NCBI GenBank assembly: GCA_032355985.1
Contig: JAUKVZ010000006.1
Location: 186,001 to 250,000, forward strand
DNA from: Sarcodiotheca gaudichaudii
Taxonomy: Eukaryota > Rhodophyta > Florideophyceae > Gigartinales > Solieriaceae
Direction of reading: 5' to 3'
Length of the DNA: 64,000 nucleotides
A model generated the notes under the pieces. The model saw nothing but the letters and a program-made list of their open reading frames with translations, made no database searches and was not told the origin of the DNA. Shown here piece after piece: positions 25,307 to 33,270 of this stretch (positions within the stretch are counted from its first letter, which is position 1; every line of letters begins with the position of its first letter). Both the position numbers and the translations under genes were made by a program.

Positions 25307-27805
25307 TTACGAGATCCGCTCCAGCCGCGCGTAGCGCAGCACCAGCGTCTTCACGCCCACCTGCTCGAACTCGATCTTCGCTCGCGTGTTCTGGCCGGCG
25401 CGAATCAAACCCTTGACGGCGCCGACGCCGAACTGCGGATGCCGCACATGATCGCCCACCGCTATCTGACTAAGCTCCTCCGCATCATGCGGCGTATCCG
25501 CCTCATACGCGTCGAACCCTTCTGCTCCGCAAGCTCGCGCCTTGCCGGCGTACTTGCTCCAGGAAACTTCCGTCGGATGCGCATCCTGATCCCATTCGTC
25601 GTAGATCTGCTCCGACTGATCGCTGATCATCACCTGATCGGAAGGGAACTCCTCTATGAACTGGCTGGGAATCGTGCGCTCGCGCCTGCCTGCGATGGTG
25701 CGATACTTGGCGCTGGTCATCAGCAGCCTCTCCATCGCGCGCGTCACGCCGACGAAACACAGGCGTCGTTCCTCTTCAAGCTCCGCTTCACTTTCGCGCG
25801 AGCGTGAGTGAGGAAGCATGCCTTCTTCCAGGCCGATCATGGACACGCTGGGAAACTCCAGCCCCTTGGCCGCGTGCAATGTCATCAGTGTCACGGCGCC
25901 CTGCGATGGATCAATCGCATCCGCATCCGCCACCAGCGACACGCTTTCGAGATACCCCCGCAGCATCGCGAGCAGGGGAGGCGTCTCCACCTGCGCTCCG
26001 GCGGCCGGCGCATCGGACGCCGGATCGGAATCCACATCAAACTCCCGCTCAAACTCGCCGGCTGACGAAATCAACTCGGCAAGGTTGGCGGCCTTGTCAT
26101 CATCAGCCGCATCGCCCTTCTTTTTCGCCCGCGTTTCATAGTGCTTCAGCAGGCCGGATTCTTTGATCACGCGCTCGACAAGCTCCGGCAGCGACCCTTC
26201 CACAGGCTGACCGAGAAAGTTCGTCTGCTCACTCCAGCTCCCGATCAGCTCGCAGAAGCGCGCCACGGCCGTCCGCGCCCGCGCGGTGATTCCCGCGCCC
26301 TCCGCCATCGACGGATGCTCAAGCACGCGCTTCATCGCGAAGAACGTGCCCTCATCATTCGCCTGCGCGATGGATGCGATGCGCCCGAGCGTCGTCGCGC
26401 CCAGGCCGCGTGTGGGTTTGTTGGCGATGCGCGACAGCGACACATCATCAGCCGGATTGGCCAGCAGGCGCAGGTACGCGATCGCATCCTTGATCTCTTC
26501 GCGATCGTAAAAGGCCGTGCCGCGAGCAATGACATACGGCACGCCATGGCGCCGGAACTCATCCTCCATCACGCGCGACAGCGCATTCATGCGATAGAAG
26601 ACGGCCATATTCTTCCACGATTCGCCCTCTTCCTCATGCAGGCGGCGCATCCATTCAACGACCAGCTCCGCCTCATGATGCTCGTGGCGCGTCAGCACGA
26701 TGGTCGGCTTCTCGCCGCCTTCGCGCGTGGTGTAGAGATCCTTGTGCTTGCGCTGCTTGTTGTTGCGGATCAGCCCGTCGGCCGCGGCAAGAATGGGCGC
26801 TGTTGATCTGAAGTTCTGCCCCAGCGCGATGATGTGCGCGCCGGGATAGTGATCTTCGAACTCGAGGATGTTGCGAATGTCGGCGCCGCGCCAGCCGTAG
26901 ATGGATTGATCCGGATCGCCGACGACGCAGATGTTCGTCCGCGCGCCCTCCGGATTCTGCGCGATGATCGAAGCAAGCGTGAACTGCGCCTGATTCGTGT
27001 CCTGATACTCATCGATCATCAGATACTGCCAGCGCGCCTGCACTTCGTTGCGAGCTTCATCGCATGTGCGAAGGATGTGCGCCGTCAGCAGCAGCAGATC
27101 GTCAAAATCCACTGCATTTGCCTTGCGAAGTCCGCGTTCATACGCATTGAAGATCTTCGCGATCGTGCGCGAATAGAAGTCGCTCGCTTCGGCTTCGAAG
27201 GTCGCCGCAGTCTGCATTTCATTCTTTGCGTTGCTGATCACACTGAGCACGGCGCGCGGGCGCCAGTTGCTTGTGTTGAGATCCAGCTCCTTGATGATGC
27301 GCTTCATCAGCGACATCTGATCGGCGCTGTCATAGATCGCGTAATCGCCTGTGATTCCAGGCAATTCCGCCACCGGCGCATATCGCCGCAGCAGGCGCGC
27401 ACACAGCGAGTGAAACGTCGTGATCGTCAGCCCGCGCGGCGGACGTCCGCCTTCATCAGCGCCAAGCAGCTCGATCACGCGCTCGCGCATCTCACCGGCC
27501 GCCTTATTTGTGAATGTCAGCGCCAGAATCTGCCAGGGCGGCACGCCCATGCGCACCAGATGCGCGATGCGCCGTGTGATGACGCGCGTCTTGCCCGAGC
27601 CGGCCGCGGCCAGGATTAGCAGGGGGCCTTCCGTGTGCTCGACAGCCTCGCGCTGCGGCGCCGTCAGATCCCCTGTCAGGGGATCGCCGGCAGGGGGGGC
27701 GTCTTCCTGTTGATCGGCGGCCAGATCGGCCAGAAAGTCCGGCGCATCGAGGTTTTCGTCGATGTCGCCCGGATCATGCGCGCTGTCTTCCCTCAGGCTT
27801 TCCAT
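25307..27805 (-). CDS. pcrA: UvrD/PcrA-family DNA helicase
   Basis: An 832-residue superfamily 1A 3'-5' helicase for repair and replication restart. After an acidic N-terminal extension of about 45 residues come the Q motif LTAPQREAVEHTEG, Walker A AAAGSGKTRV, FTNKAAGEM (motif Ia), DEYQDTN (motif II), VVGDPDQSIYGWRGA (motif III), QNFRST (motif IV) and VTLMTLHAAKGLEF with VTRAMERL (motifs V and VI). The C-terminal end (VGDHVRHPQFGVGAVKGL) is the Tudor-like domain of PcrA/UvrD that contacts RNA polymerase. The extra acidic head is unusual. No operon partner is seen. Confidence 0.92.
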   Translation of the reverse strand: MESLREDSAHDPGDIDENLDAPDFLADLAADQQEDAPPAGDPLTGDLTAPQREAVEHTEGPLLILAAAGSGKTRVITRRIAHLVRMGVPPWQILALTFTNKAAGEMRERVIELLGADEGGRPPRGLTITTFHSLCARLLRRYAPVAELPGITGDYAIYDSADQMSLMKRIIKELDLNTSNWRPRAVLSVISNAKNEMQTAATFEAEASDFYSRTIAKIFNAYERGLRKANAVDFDDLLLLTAHILRTCDEARNEVQARWQYLMIDEYQDTNQAQFTLASIIAQNPEGARTNICVVGDPDQSIYGWRGADIRNILEFEDHYPGAHIIALGQNFRSTAPILAAADGLIRNNKQRKHKDLYTTREGGEKPTIVLTRHEHHEAELVVEWMRRLHEEEGESWKNMAVFYRMNALSRVMEDEFRRHGVPYVIARGTAFYDREEIKDAIAYLRLLANPADDVSLSRIANKPTRGLGATTLGRIASIAQANDEGTFFAMKRVLEHPSMAEGAGITARARTAVARFCELIGSWSEQTNFLGQPVEGSLPELVERVIKESGLLKHYETRAKKKGDAADDDKAANLAELISSAGEFEREFDVDSDPASDAPAAGAQVETPPLLAMLRGYLESVSLVADADAIDPSQGAVTLMTLHAAKGLEFPSVSMIGLEEGMLPHSRSRESEAELEEERRLCFVGVTRAMERLLMTSAKYRTIAGRRERTIPSQFIEEFPSDQVMISDQSEQIYDEWDQDAHPTEVSWSKYAGKARACGAEGFDAYEADTPHDAEELSQIAVGDHVRHPQFGVGAVKGLIRAGQNTRAKIEFEQVGVKTLVLRYARLERIS

Positions 27806-28316
27806 GCGTTGGAAGCCTAGCAGGCGTGTTTTCGAGCCGCAGAATCAGACTTGTGCGCTCAGCGCGCGTGTGCGCACAGTGAGAATCACGTGTCAAGTGC
27901 GCACGCCCCGACTGGTTATCCACAGGCGAAAAGCCCGTATTTTCAGCAGTGTGAAGCCGCAAAACCCCATTCCGTCGGCATTTACGGGCATCGGCGCCAT
28001 GCCGACAGGTTGTCCACATCATTTTGGGGAAGAGGATCTTGAGCACACGATATCTAGTGGGTATCGTTCCTCTGGTCTTGATGACACTTCTCCCGGCTTC
28101 AACGGGTGGTCTGAGTTCCGCTTGAAGCCCTGACAACGCCACATCTACGAGGTCACGCAACACCTCTCCAGCGTCTCCGTTCCCAGGCCGCACGGATCGC
28201 ATGAAGGAAACAGGTTGCGTCGCGGCGCACGGTGGGACGCGCGCCAGGCGCGATCAGTGCGCACATCTCGAATAAGACGCCGGCCGACCGGCGCGACAAC
28301 AAGAAGAGGGAAACAC
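27806..28316 (+). other. Divergent promoter region between helicase and dcd, with two DnaA-box-like sites
   Basis: No gene is seen. A perfect TTATCCACA is at 27916-27924 and TTGTCCACA at 28010-28018, both on the plus strand 94 bases apart. The region must hold promoters for both flanking genes, but I cannot pick one out clearly. GAAGAGGG before 28317 is the dcd ribosome site. Confidence 0.4.
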
Positions 28317-28889
28317 ATGGCAGTGCTGTGTGACACGCAGATTCGTGAACTGGTGGGGATCGAGCCATTTGAAGAGGGAGTCAAGAGAGAAGGATCAGTC
28401 TCCTTCGGACTCTCCAGCTACGGCTACGACGTGCGCGTCGGATCTCGATTCAAGATCTTTACGCCCACACCCGTCACCGGCGGCGTGACCGTCGTCGATC
28501 CAAAGGCCTTCTCCAGCGATCTCTTCATCGAGATCGACACGGATCTCAACGGCCAGGATCACGTCATCATCCCGCCCAACTCATTCGCCCTCGCCGAGAC
28601 CGTCGAGCACTTCGACATCCCGCGTGAGGTCCTCGTGCTCTGCGTCGGCAAGAGCACCTACGCCCGCTGCGGCATCATCGTGAATGTCACCCCGCTTGAG
28701 CCGGAATGGCGCGGCAAGGTGACCATCGAAATCAGCAACACCACCCCGCTGCCCGCGAAGGTCTACGCCAATGAAGGCATCGCGCAGTTCGTCTTCCTCA
28801 AGGGAGATCGCGTCTGCGCCACCAGCTACGCGGACAAGGGGGGCAAGTACCAGGATCAGGACGGATTGACCCTGCCAAGGGTCGACTGA
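28317..28889 (+). CDS. dcd: dCTP deaminase
   Basis: A 190-residue trimeric enzyme of the dUTPase fold converting dCTP to dUTP for thymidylate synthesis. Family blocks are clear: [14 protein letters not shown], the substrate-binding [11 protein letters not shown], the catalytic-Glu segment [15 protein letters not shown] and the C-terminal [14 protein letters not shown]. Length matches the deaminase rather than a longer bifunctional form, though deaminase-only and bifunctional enzymes cannot be separated by eye. ATG 28317 follows GAAGAGGG. A ribonucleotide reductase follows 135 bases on, so two steps of dNTP supply sit together. Confidence 0.93.
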   Translation: MAVLCDTQIRELVGIEPFEEGVKREGSVSFGLSSYGYDVRVGSRFKIFTPTPVTGGVTVVDPKAFSSDLFIEIDTDLNGQDHVIIPPNSFALAETVEHFDIPREVLVLCVGKSTYARCGIIVNVTPLEPEWRGKVTIEISNTTPLPAKVYANEGIAQFVFLKGDRVCATSYADKGGKYQDQDGLTLPRVD

Positions 28890-29024
28890 GCGGCCGCGTA
28901 TGGCCGCACTCCGGAGTACGCGGCTGTGCGCGTGCCCGGGGTTGTGTGAATTGTCGCAGACACAAGTTGAGAGCAACGAACAATCGGATGAGTTAGACCG
29001 CCAAGGACGGCGAAGGAAGGTTCA

Positions 29025-32000
29025 ATGAAGATCACCAGGATGTTCACGGTCGCGGGTCAGGATCCCTTCGAGCATGTCGAATGGACAAAGCGATCGTCGC
29101 GCATAGCCAACCCGGATGGATCAGTCGTCTTCGAGATGCCCGATGCGGAAGTCCCGAAGTCATGGTCCCAGCTCGCGACGGACATCATGGTCAGCAAGTA
29201 CTTCCGCAAGGCCGGCGTTCCGCAGTTTGACGCCGACACCGGCGAGCAGCTCTTCGACGATGACGGCCAGCCCGTCACCGGTCCGGAGCGCTCCGCGCGC
29301 CAGGTCATCGGAAGACTCGCAGGCTGCTGGCGACACTGGGGCGAAGCGCACAACTACTTCGACTCACCCGAAGATGCGCAGGCCTTCCATGATGAGCTGG
29401 CCTACATGCTCCTCCACCAGATCGCCGCCCCCAACAGCCCGCAGTGGTTCAACACCGGCCTTCAGTGGGCCTACGGCATCTCCGGCCCGGCGCAGGGTCA
29501 CTTCTACGCCGATCCGAAGACGGGCGATGTCTATCGCTCGCAGGATGCGTACTCCCATCCCCAGCCGCACGCATGCTTTATTCAGTCCGTCAGTGACGAT
29601 CTCGTCAATCCCGGCGGCATCATGGATCTGTGGACGCGCGAGGCGCGCCTCTTCAAGTATGGCTCCGGCACCGGCACCAACTTCTCCTCCCTTCGCGCCG
29701 AGAACGAGAACCTCAGCGGTGGCGGGAAGTCCAGCGGCCTGATGAGCTGGCTGAAGATCGGCGATCGCGCCGCCGGCGCCATCAAGAGCGGCGGCACCAC
29801 CCGACGCGCCGCCAAGATGGTCTGCCTCGATCTGGACCACCCCGACATCGAGGACTTCGTCAACTGGAAAGTGCGCGAGGAGATCAAGGTCGCCGCGCTC
29901 GTCGAAGGCATGAAGCATCTGCCCGACGATCAGAAGCGCACGGCTGAGAAGCTCGGTCTCGTCCTTGATTACGACTTCAACGGCGAGGCGTACTACACCG
30001 TCAGCGGGCAGAACTCGAATAACTCCGTCCGCATCCCGGATGAGTTCTTCGACGCGCTGGATAGCGCCGCCCCGTGGCGACTGCTCAATCGCACCGATGG
30101 CGAGATCGCCAAAGAGATCGACTCGGAAGATCTGTGGGATGAGATCGCCTTCGCCGCCTGGCGTTGCGCCGATCCCGGCGTGCAGTACGACGGCACGATC
30201 AACGCATGGCACACCTGCCCGGAGTCGGGGCGCATCAACGCCTCCAACCCGTGCAGCGAGTACATGTTCCTCGATAACACGGCGTGCAATCTCGCCTCGA
30301 TCAACCTGCTGAAGTTCTACAACGCCGACTCCTGCGCCTTCGATGTCGAGCGCTTCGAGCATGCGATCGATCTGTGGACGGTCGTCCTCGAGATCAGCGT
30401 TCTCATGGCGGCGTTCCCGAGCAAGGAAATCGCACAGCTCAGCTACGAGTACCGCACGCTTGGTTTGGGCTTCGCCAATCTCGGCGCCCTGCTCATGCAG
30501 GCGGGCATTCCGTATGACTCCGATGAAGGCCGCGCCGTCTGCGGCATGATCTCCTCCGTCCTCACCGGCCGCTCCTATCGCCAGTCGGCGATCATGGCCG
30601 AGCAGCTCGGCACGTTCCGCGGCTACAAAGACAACGCCGAGCACATGCTTCGCGTCATCCGCAATCATCGCCGCGCCGCCCACGGCGTCGAGCGGCAGGC
30701 CGCCGGCCCCGAGGGCTACGAAGATCTGCGCATCAGCCCCGTGCCCATCGAGCATGGACTCGTCCGCTCCGGACGCATCAATCTCGCCAACGCCCGCGAT
30801 CTGCTCGAGCACGCGACGCAGGCATGGGATGAAGCGCTCACGCTCGGCGAGCTGCACGGCTTCCGCAACGCGCAGGTCTCCGTCATCGCGCCCACCGGCA
30901 CCATCGGCCTGCTGATGGATTGCGATACGACCGGCGTCGAGCCGGACTTCGCCCTCGTCAAGTTCAAGAAGCTCGCCGGCGGCGGCTACTTCAAGATCGC
31001 CAACGCCTCGCTGCGTCCGGCGCTCGTCGCCCTTGGCTACAACGACGAGCAGGTCCGCGACATGCTGACGTATGTCCTCGGCACGCTCAGTCTCGATACG
31101 GCCATGCCGGATGAGACCGGCCGCATGCTTGAAGGCGAAGGCACGCTGACGCGCTTCCTGCGCGACAACGGGCTCAACGATCAGGACATGCAGCGCATTG
31201 AAGATGCGCTTCCGGGCGTCTTCGAACTCACCTTCGCCATGAACGCATGGACGCTGGGCGATGAAGCGCTCGAACGCCTGGGTATGGATCCCGAGCGGGC
31301 GAAGAGCGATAAGGACTTCAATCTGCTCAGAGCCCTCGGCCTGACGCCCAAGCAGATCAACGCGCTCAACGACGCGATCTGCGGCGTGCAGACCATCGAA
31401 GGGGCGCCGCATCTCAAGGATGAGCATCTGCCCGTCTTCGATTGCGCCAACAAGTGCGGCAAGAAGGGCAAGCGATTCATCGCCGTCGAAGGGCACATCC
31501 GCATGATGGCCGCGGCTCAGCCCTTCATCTCCGGCGCGATCAGCAAGACGATCAACCTGCCGCACGAGGCGACGGTTGACGAGATCAAGTCAGCGTACCG
31601 GCTGAGCTGGGAGCTGGGGTTGAAGGCGAACGCCCTCTATCGAGACGGGTGTAAGCTGAGTCAGCCCTTGTCTACCAAAAGTGGGTCCGAATCCGAATCC
31701 TCAGAATCCGACGAAGCCGGGCGAGGAATGGACGAGTCCGAGATGCGAGTGCTGAGCGCCGTCGAGGATGAGGACGCGATCGAAGCAGCGCAGGAAGAAG
31801 TCGCCGGCGGCGTCGCGAAGATGGCGGACGCCGTCGCGCGAGGCGAAGGCGAACAGGTGGAGCTGGAGCGCGTGCGCATCGTGCATCGCCCGCTTCGTCA
31901 GCGCCTGCCCGACACCCGCCGCTCGCTCACGCACAAGTTCAGCGTCGCCGGACACGAGGGCTACCTCACCGTCGGTCTCTACGAGAATGGCAAGCCCGGC

Positions 32001-32621
32001 GAGCTCTTCATCACGATGAGCAAGGAAGGCTCCACCATCGGCGGCCTGATGGATTCACTCGGCACCGCGGTCAGCGTCGCCTTCCAGTACGGCGTGCCCG
32101 TCGAGAGCCTGGTCAACAAGTTCACGCATCAGCGCTTCGAGCCCAACGGCATGACGCTGAACCCGGACATCCCCATCGCCAAGAGCATCGTCGATTACAT
32201 CTTCCGCTGGATGGGCATGGAGTTCGTCGAAGGCTATCGCGAGGCCAACGCGCCCAATCGCAAGCCTGCCGAACCGAAGGATGAGCCGAAGAAGGCGCCG
32301 GAGAAGAAGCCGGACGAATCCAAAGACAAGACGCCCGAAGTCGTCATCGAGACCAAAGCGCCTGTCGGCGTCGCGGCGGACACGATCCATTCGCCCAACA
32401 CGCCCGTCGGCTCCAACGGCGCCGTCACGGTCGTCGCGCGATCGATGAGCGCGACAAGCGCCCTGGTCACACCTGATGGCGCCGCGATGAGCACGCTCTC
32501 AGTTGCGATGCGCGATTGTCAGGGCGATGCGCCGGCGTGCGATGAATGCGGCGAGATCACCGTGCGAAACGGCACCTGCTACAAGTGCCTCAACTGCGGC
32601 CACTCCATGGGATGCAGCTGA
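29025..32621 (+). CDS. nrdJ: Adenosylcobalamin-dependent (class II) ribonucleotide reductase
   Basis: A 1198-residue class II reductase making dNDPs or dNTPs with coenzyme B12. Seen in order: SPQWFNTGLQWAYG, HACFIQSVSDDL (first active-site Cys), SGTGTNFSSLR, NPCSEYMFLDNTACNLASIN (catalytic Cys region) and APTGTIGLLMDCDTTGVEPD. A low-complexity Ser/Glu linker at about residues 885-905 separates the barrel from a C-terminal part (about 950-1080) that resembles the TSCPD domain. A Lys/Pro-rich spacer follows. The protein ends with a Cys-rich tail (CDECGEITVRNGTCYKCLNC) likely to pass electrons to the active site. I see no cobalamin riboswitch in the 135-base leader. Confidence 0.95.
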   Translation: MKITRMFTVAGQDPFEHVEWTKRSSRIANPDGSVVFEMPDAEVPKSWSQLATDIMVSKYFRKAGVPQFDADTGEQLFDDDGQPVTGPERSARQVIGRLAGCWRHWGEAHNYFDSPEDAQAFHDELAYMLLHQIAAPNSPQWFNTGLQWAYGISGPAQGHFYADPKTGDVYRSQDAYSHPQPHACFIQSVSDDLVNPGGIMDLWTREARLFKYGSGTGTNFSSLRAENENLSGGGKSSGLMSWLKIGDRAAGAIKSGGTTRRAAKMVCLDLDHPDIEDFVNWKVREEIKVAALVEGMKHLPDDQKRTAEKLGLVLDYDFNGEAYYTVSGQNSNNSVRIPDEFFDALDSAAPWRLLNRTDGEIAKEIDSEDLWDEIAFAAWRCADPGVQYDGTINAWHTCPESGRINASNPCSEYMFLDNTACNLASINLLKFYNADSCAFDVERFEHAIDLWTVVLEISVLMAAFPSKEIAQLSYEYRTLGLGFANLGALLMQAGIPYDSDEGRAVCGMISSVLTGRSYRQSAIMAEQLGTFRGYKDNAEHMLRVIRNHRRAAHGVERQAAGPEGYEDLRISPVPIEHGLVRSGRINLANARDLLEHATQAWDEALTLGELHGFRNAQVSVIAPTGTIGLLMDCDTTGVEPDFALVKFKKLAGGGYFKIANASLRPALVALGYNDEQVRDMLTYVLGTLSLDTAMPDETGRMLEGEGTLTRFLRDNGLNDQDMQRIEDALPGVFELTFAMNAWTLGDEALERLGMDPERAKSDKDFNLLRALGLTPKQINALNDAICGVQTIEGAPHLKDEHLPVFDCANKCGKKGKRFIAVEGHIRMMAAAQPFISGAISKTINLPHEATVDEIKSAYRLSWELGLKANALYRDGCKLSQPLSTKSGSESESSESDEAGRGMDESEMRVLSAVEDEDAIEAAQEEVAGGVAKMADAVARGEGEQVELERVRIVHRPLRQRLPDTRRSLTHKFSVAGHEGYLTVGLYENGKPGELFITMSKEGSTIGGLMDSLGTAVSVAFQYGVPVESLVNKFTHQRFEPNGMTLNPDIPIAKSIVDYIFRWMGMEFVEGYREANAPNRKPAEPKDEPKKAPEKKPDESKDKTPEVVIETKAPVGVAADTIHSPNTPVGSNGAVTVVARSMSATSALVTPDGAAMSTLSVAMRDCQGDAPACDECGEITVRNGTCYKCLNCGHSMGCS

Positions 32622-32689
32622 GGCGCACACGATTCAATGAAGGATCTCACGAAGGAACGAGAGACGAAAGGACCCCCTTCAACGACAGA

Positions 32690-33058
32690 TTGAACTGAGA
32701 CGCGTCGGTGAAAGCCGGCGCGATGAGCGTGTTCGGTCGAGCTCCGAACGAACACGATCAACCGAGGAGGAGCGCCAGGAGGGCGAGCCTGAGGTTGGCG
32801 AAGGAAGGATCCTCCGCCCGTGCAGTGTTGGAAAGGACCCCGACCTGCGCGACTGTGACGACTCCGGAGGGGCGAGCAATCGTCCTGGTCACAGGGGCCA
32901 GCGCAAGAAACGGAAGTGCAGACGCGCCTTCCCTCTTCCTCCTCGGCTCTTTTCTCGATACACGCCCGCCGAAACCGCGGGCAGACAAGCCACCCCCCAC
33001 CCGAAGGGTGTCGCCGCCTTGCAATGAGGCGACACGCGGCGCCCTTCACCTCTTCGTT
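32690..33058 (+). ncRNA. Candidate structured RNA or long 3' UTR downstream of nrdJ
   Basis: No believable gene is seen in 32622-33270. The stretch has many self-complementary blocks: GTGTTCG 32729-32735 with CGAACAC 32749-32755; GCGC 32847-32850 plus CTGTGAC 32853-32859 with GTCACAG 32888-32894 plus GCGC 32901-32904; GCCCGC 32964-32969 with GCGGGC 32977-32982; and AAGGG plus GTGTCGCC at 33004-33015 with GGCGACAC plus CCCTT at 33028-33046. A terminator closes the series at 33059-33095. It matches no RNA family I know (no tRNA-like 3' end for tmRNA, no SRP or RNase P motifs). Boundaries are guesses. Confidence 0.4.
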
Positions 33059-33095
33059 CCCCGAGCGGAGCCCACCGCCGCTCGGGGAATTTTTA
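33059..33095 (+). terminator. Rho-independent terminator of the nrdJ downstream region
   Basis: CCCCGAGCGG at 33059-33068 pairs with CCGCTCGGGG at 33078-33087, then AATTTTTA. Confidence 0.85.
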
Positions 33096-33270
33096 TGCGC
33101 GCACGCAGCGGGCCACATTTCGTGTCTGGCCGCGAAAACCCGTCTGAGACGTCAGGATGGGTGGTTTTCATTGCTGAAATGCGTGTGTGCGGCGTTAGAA
33201 TGAGTTTGTCGGCATGGCGCCGCAGCGCCGCATCCTCTCCGCGACCGAGAGGACGATCCGGAGCATCACT

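Noticed and set aside
27806-28316. Replication origin
   Set aside because: Only two DnaA-box-like sites, no AT-rich unwinding stretch and no dnaA, dnaN or gidA nearby.
28942-28965. Inverted repeat TTGTGT/ACACAA before nrdJ as an NrdR box
   Set aside because: The half-sites face the wrong way and the spacing does not match the 16-base NrdR consensus.
29364-31565. Very long open frame antisense to nrdJ
   Set aside because: It mirrors a conserved gene in GC-rich DNA; its composition (Asp/Gly/Ala/Val-rich) is that of a reverse-strand shadow and no ribosome site is present.
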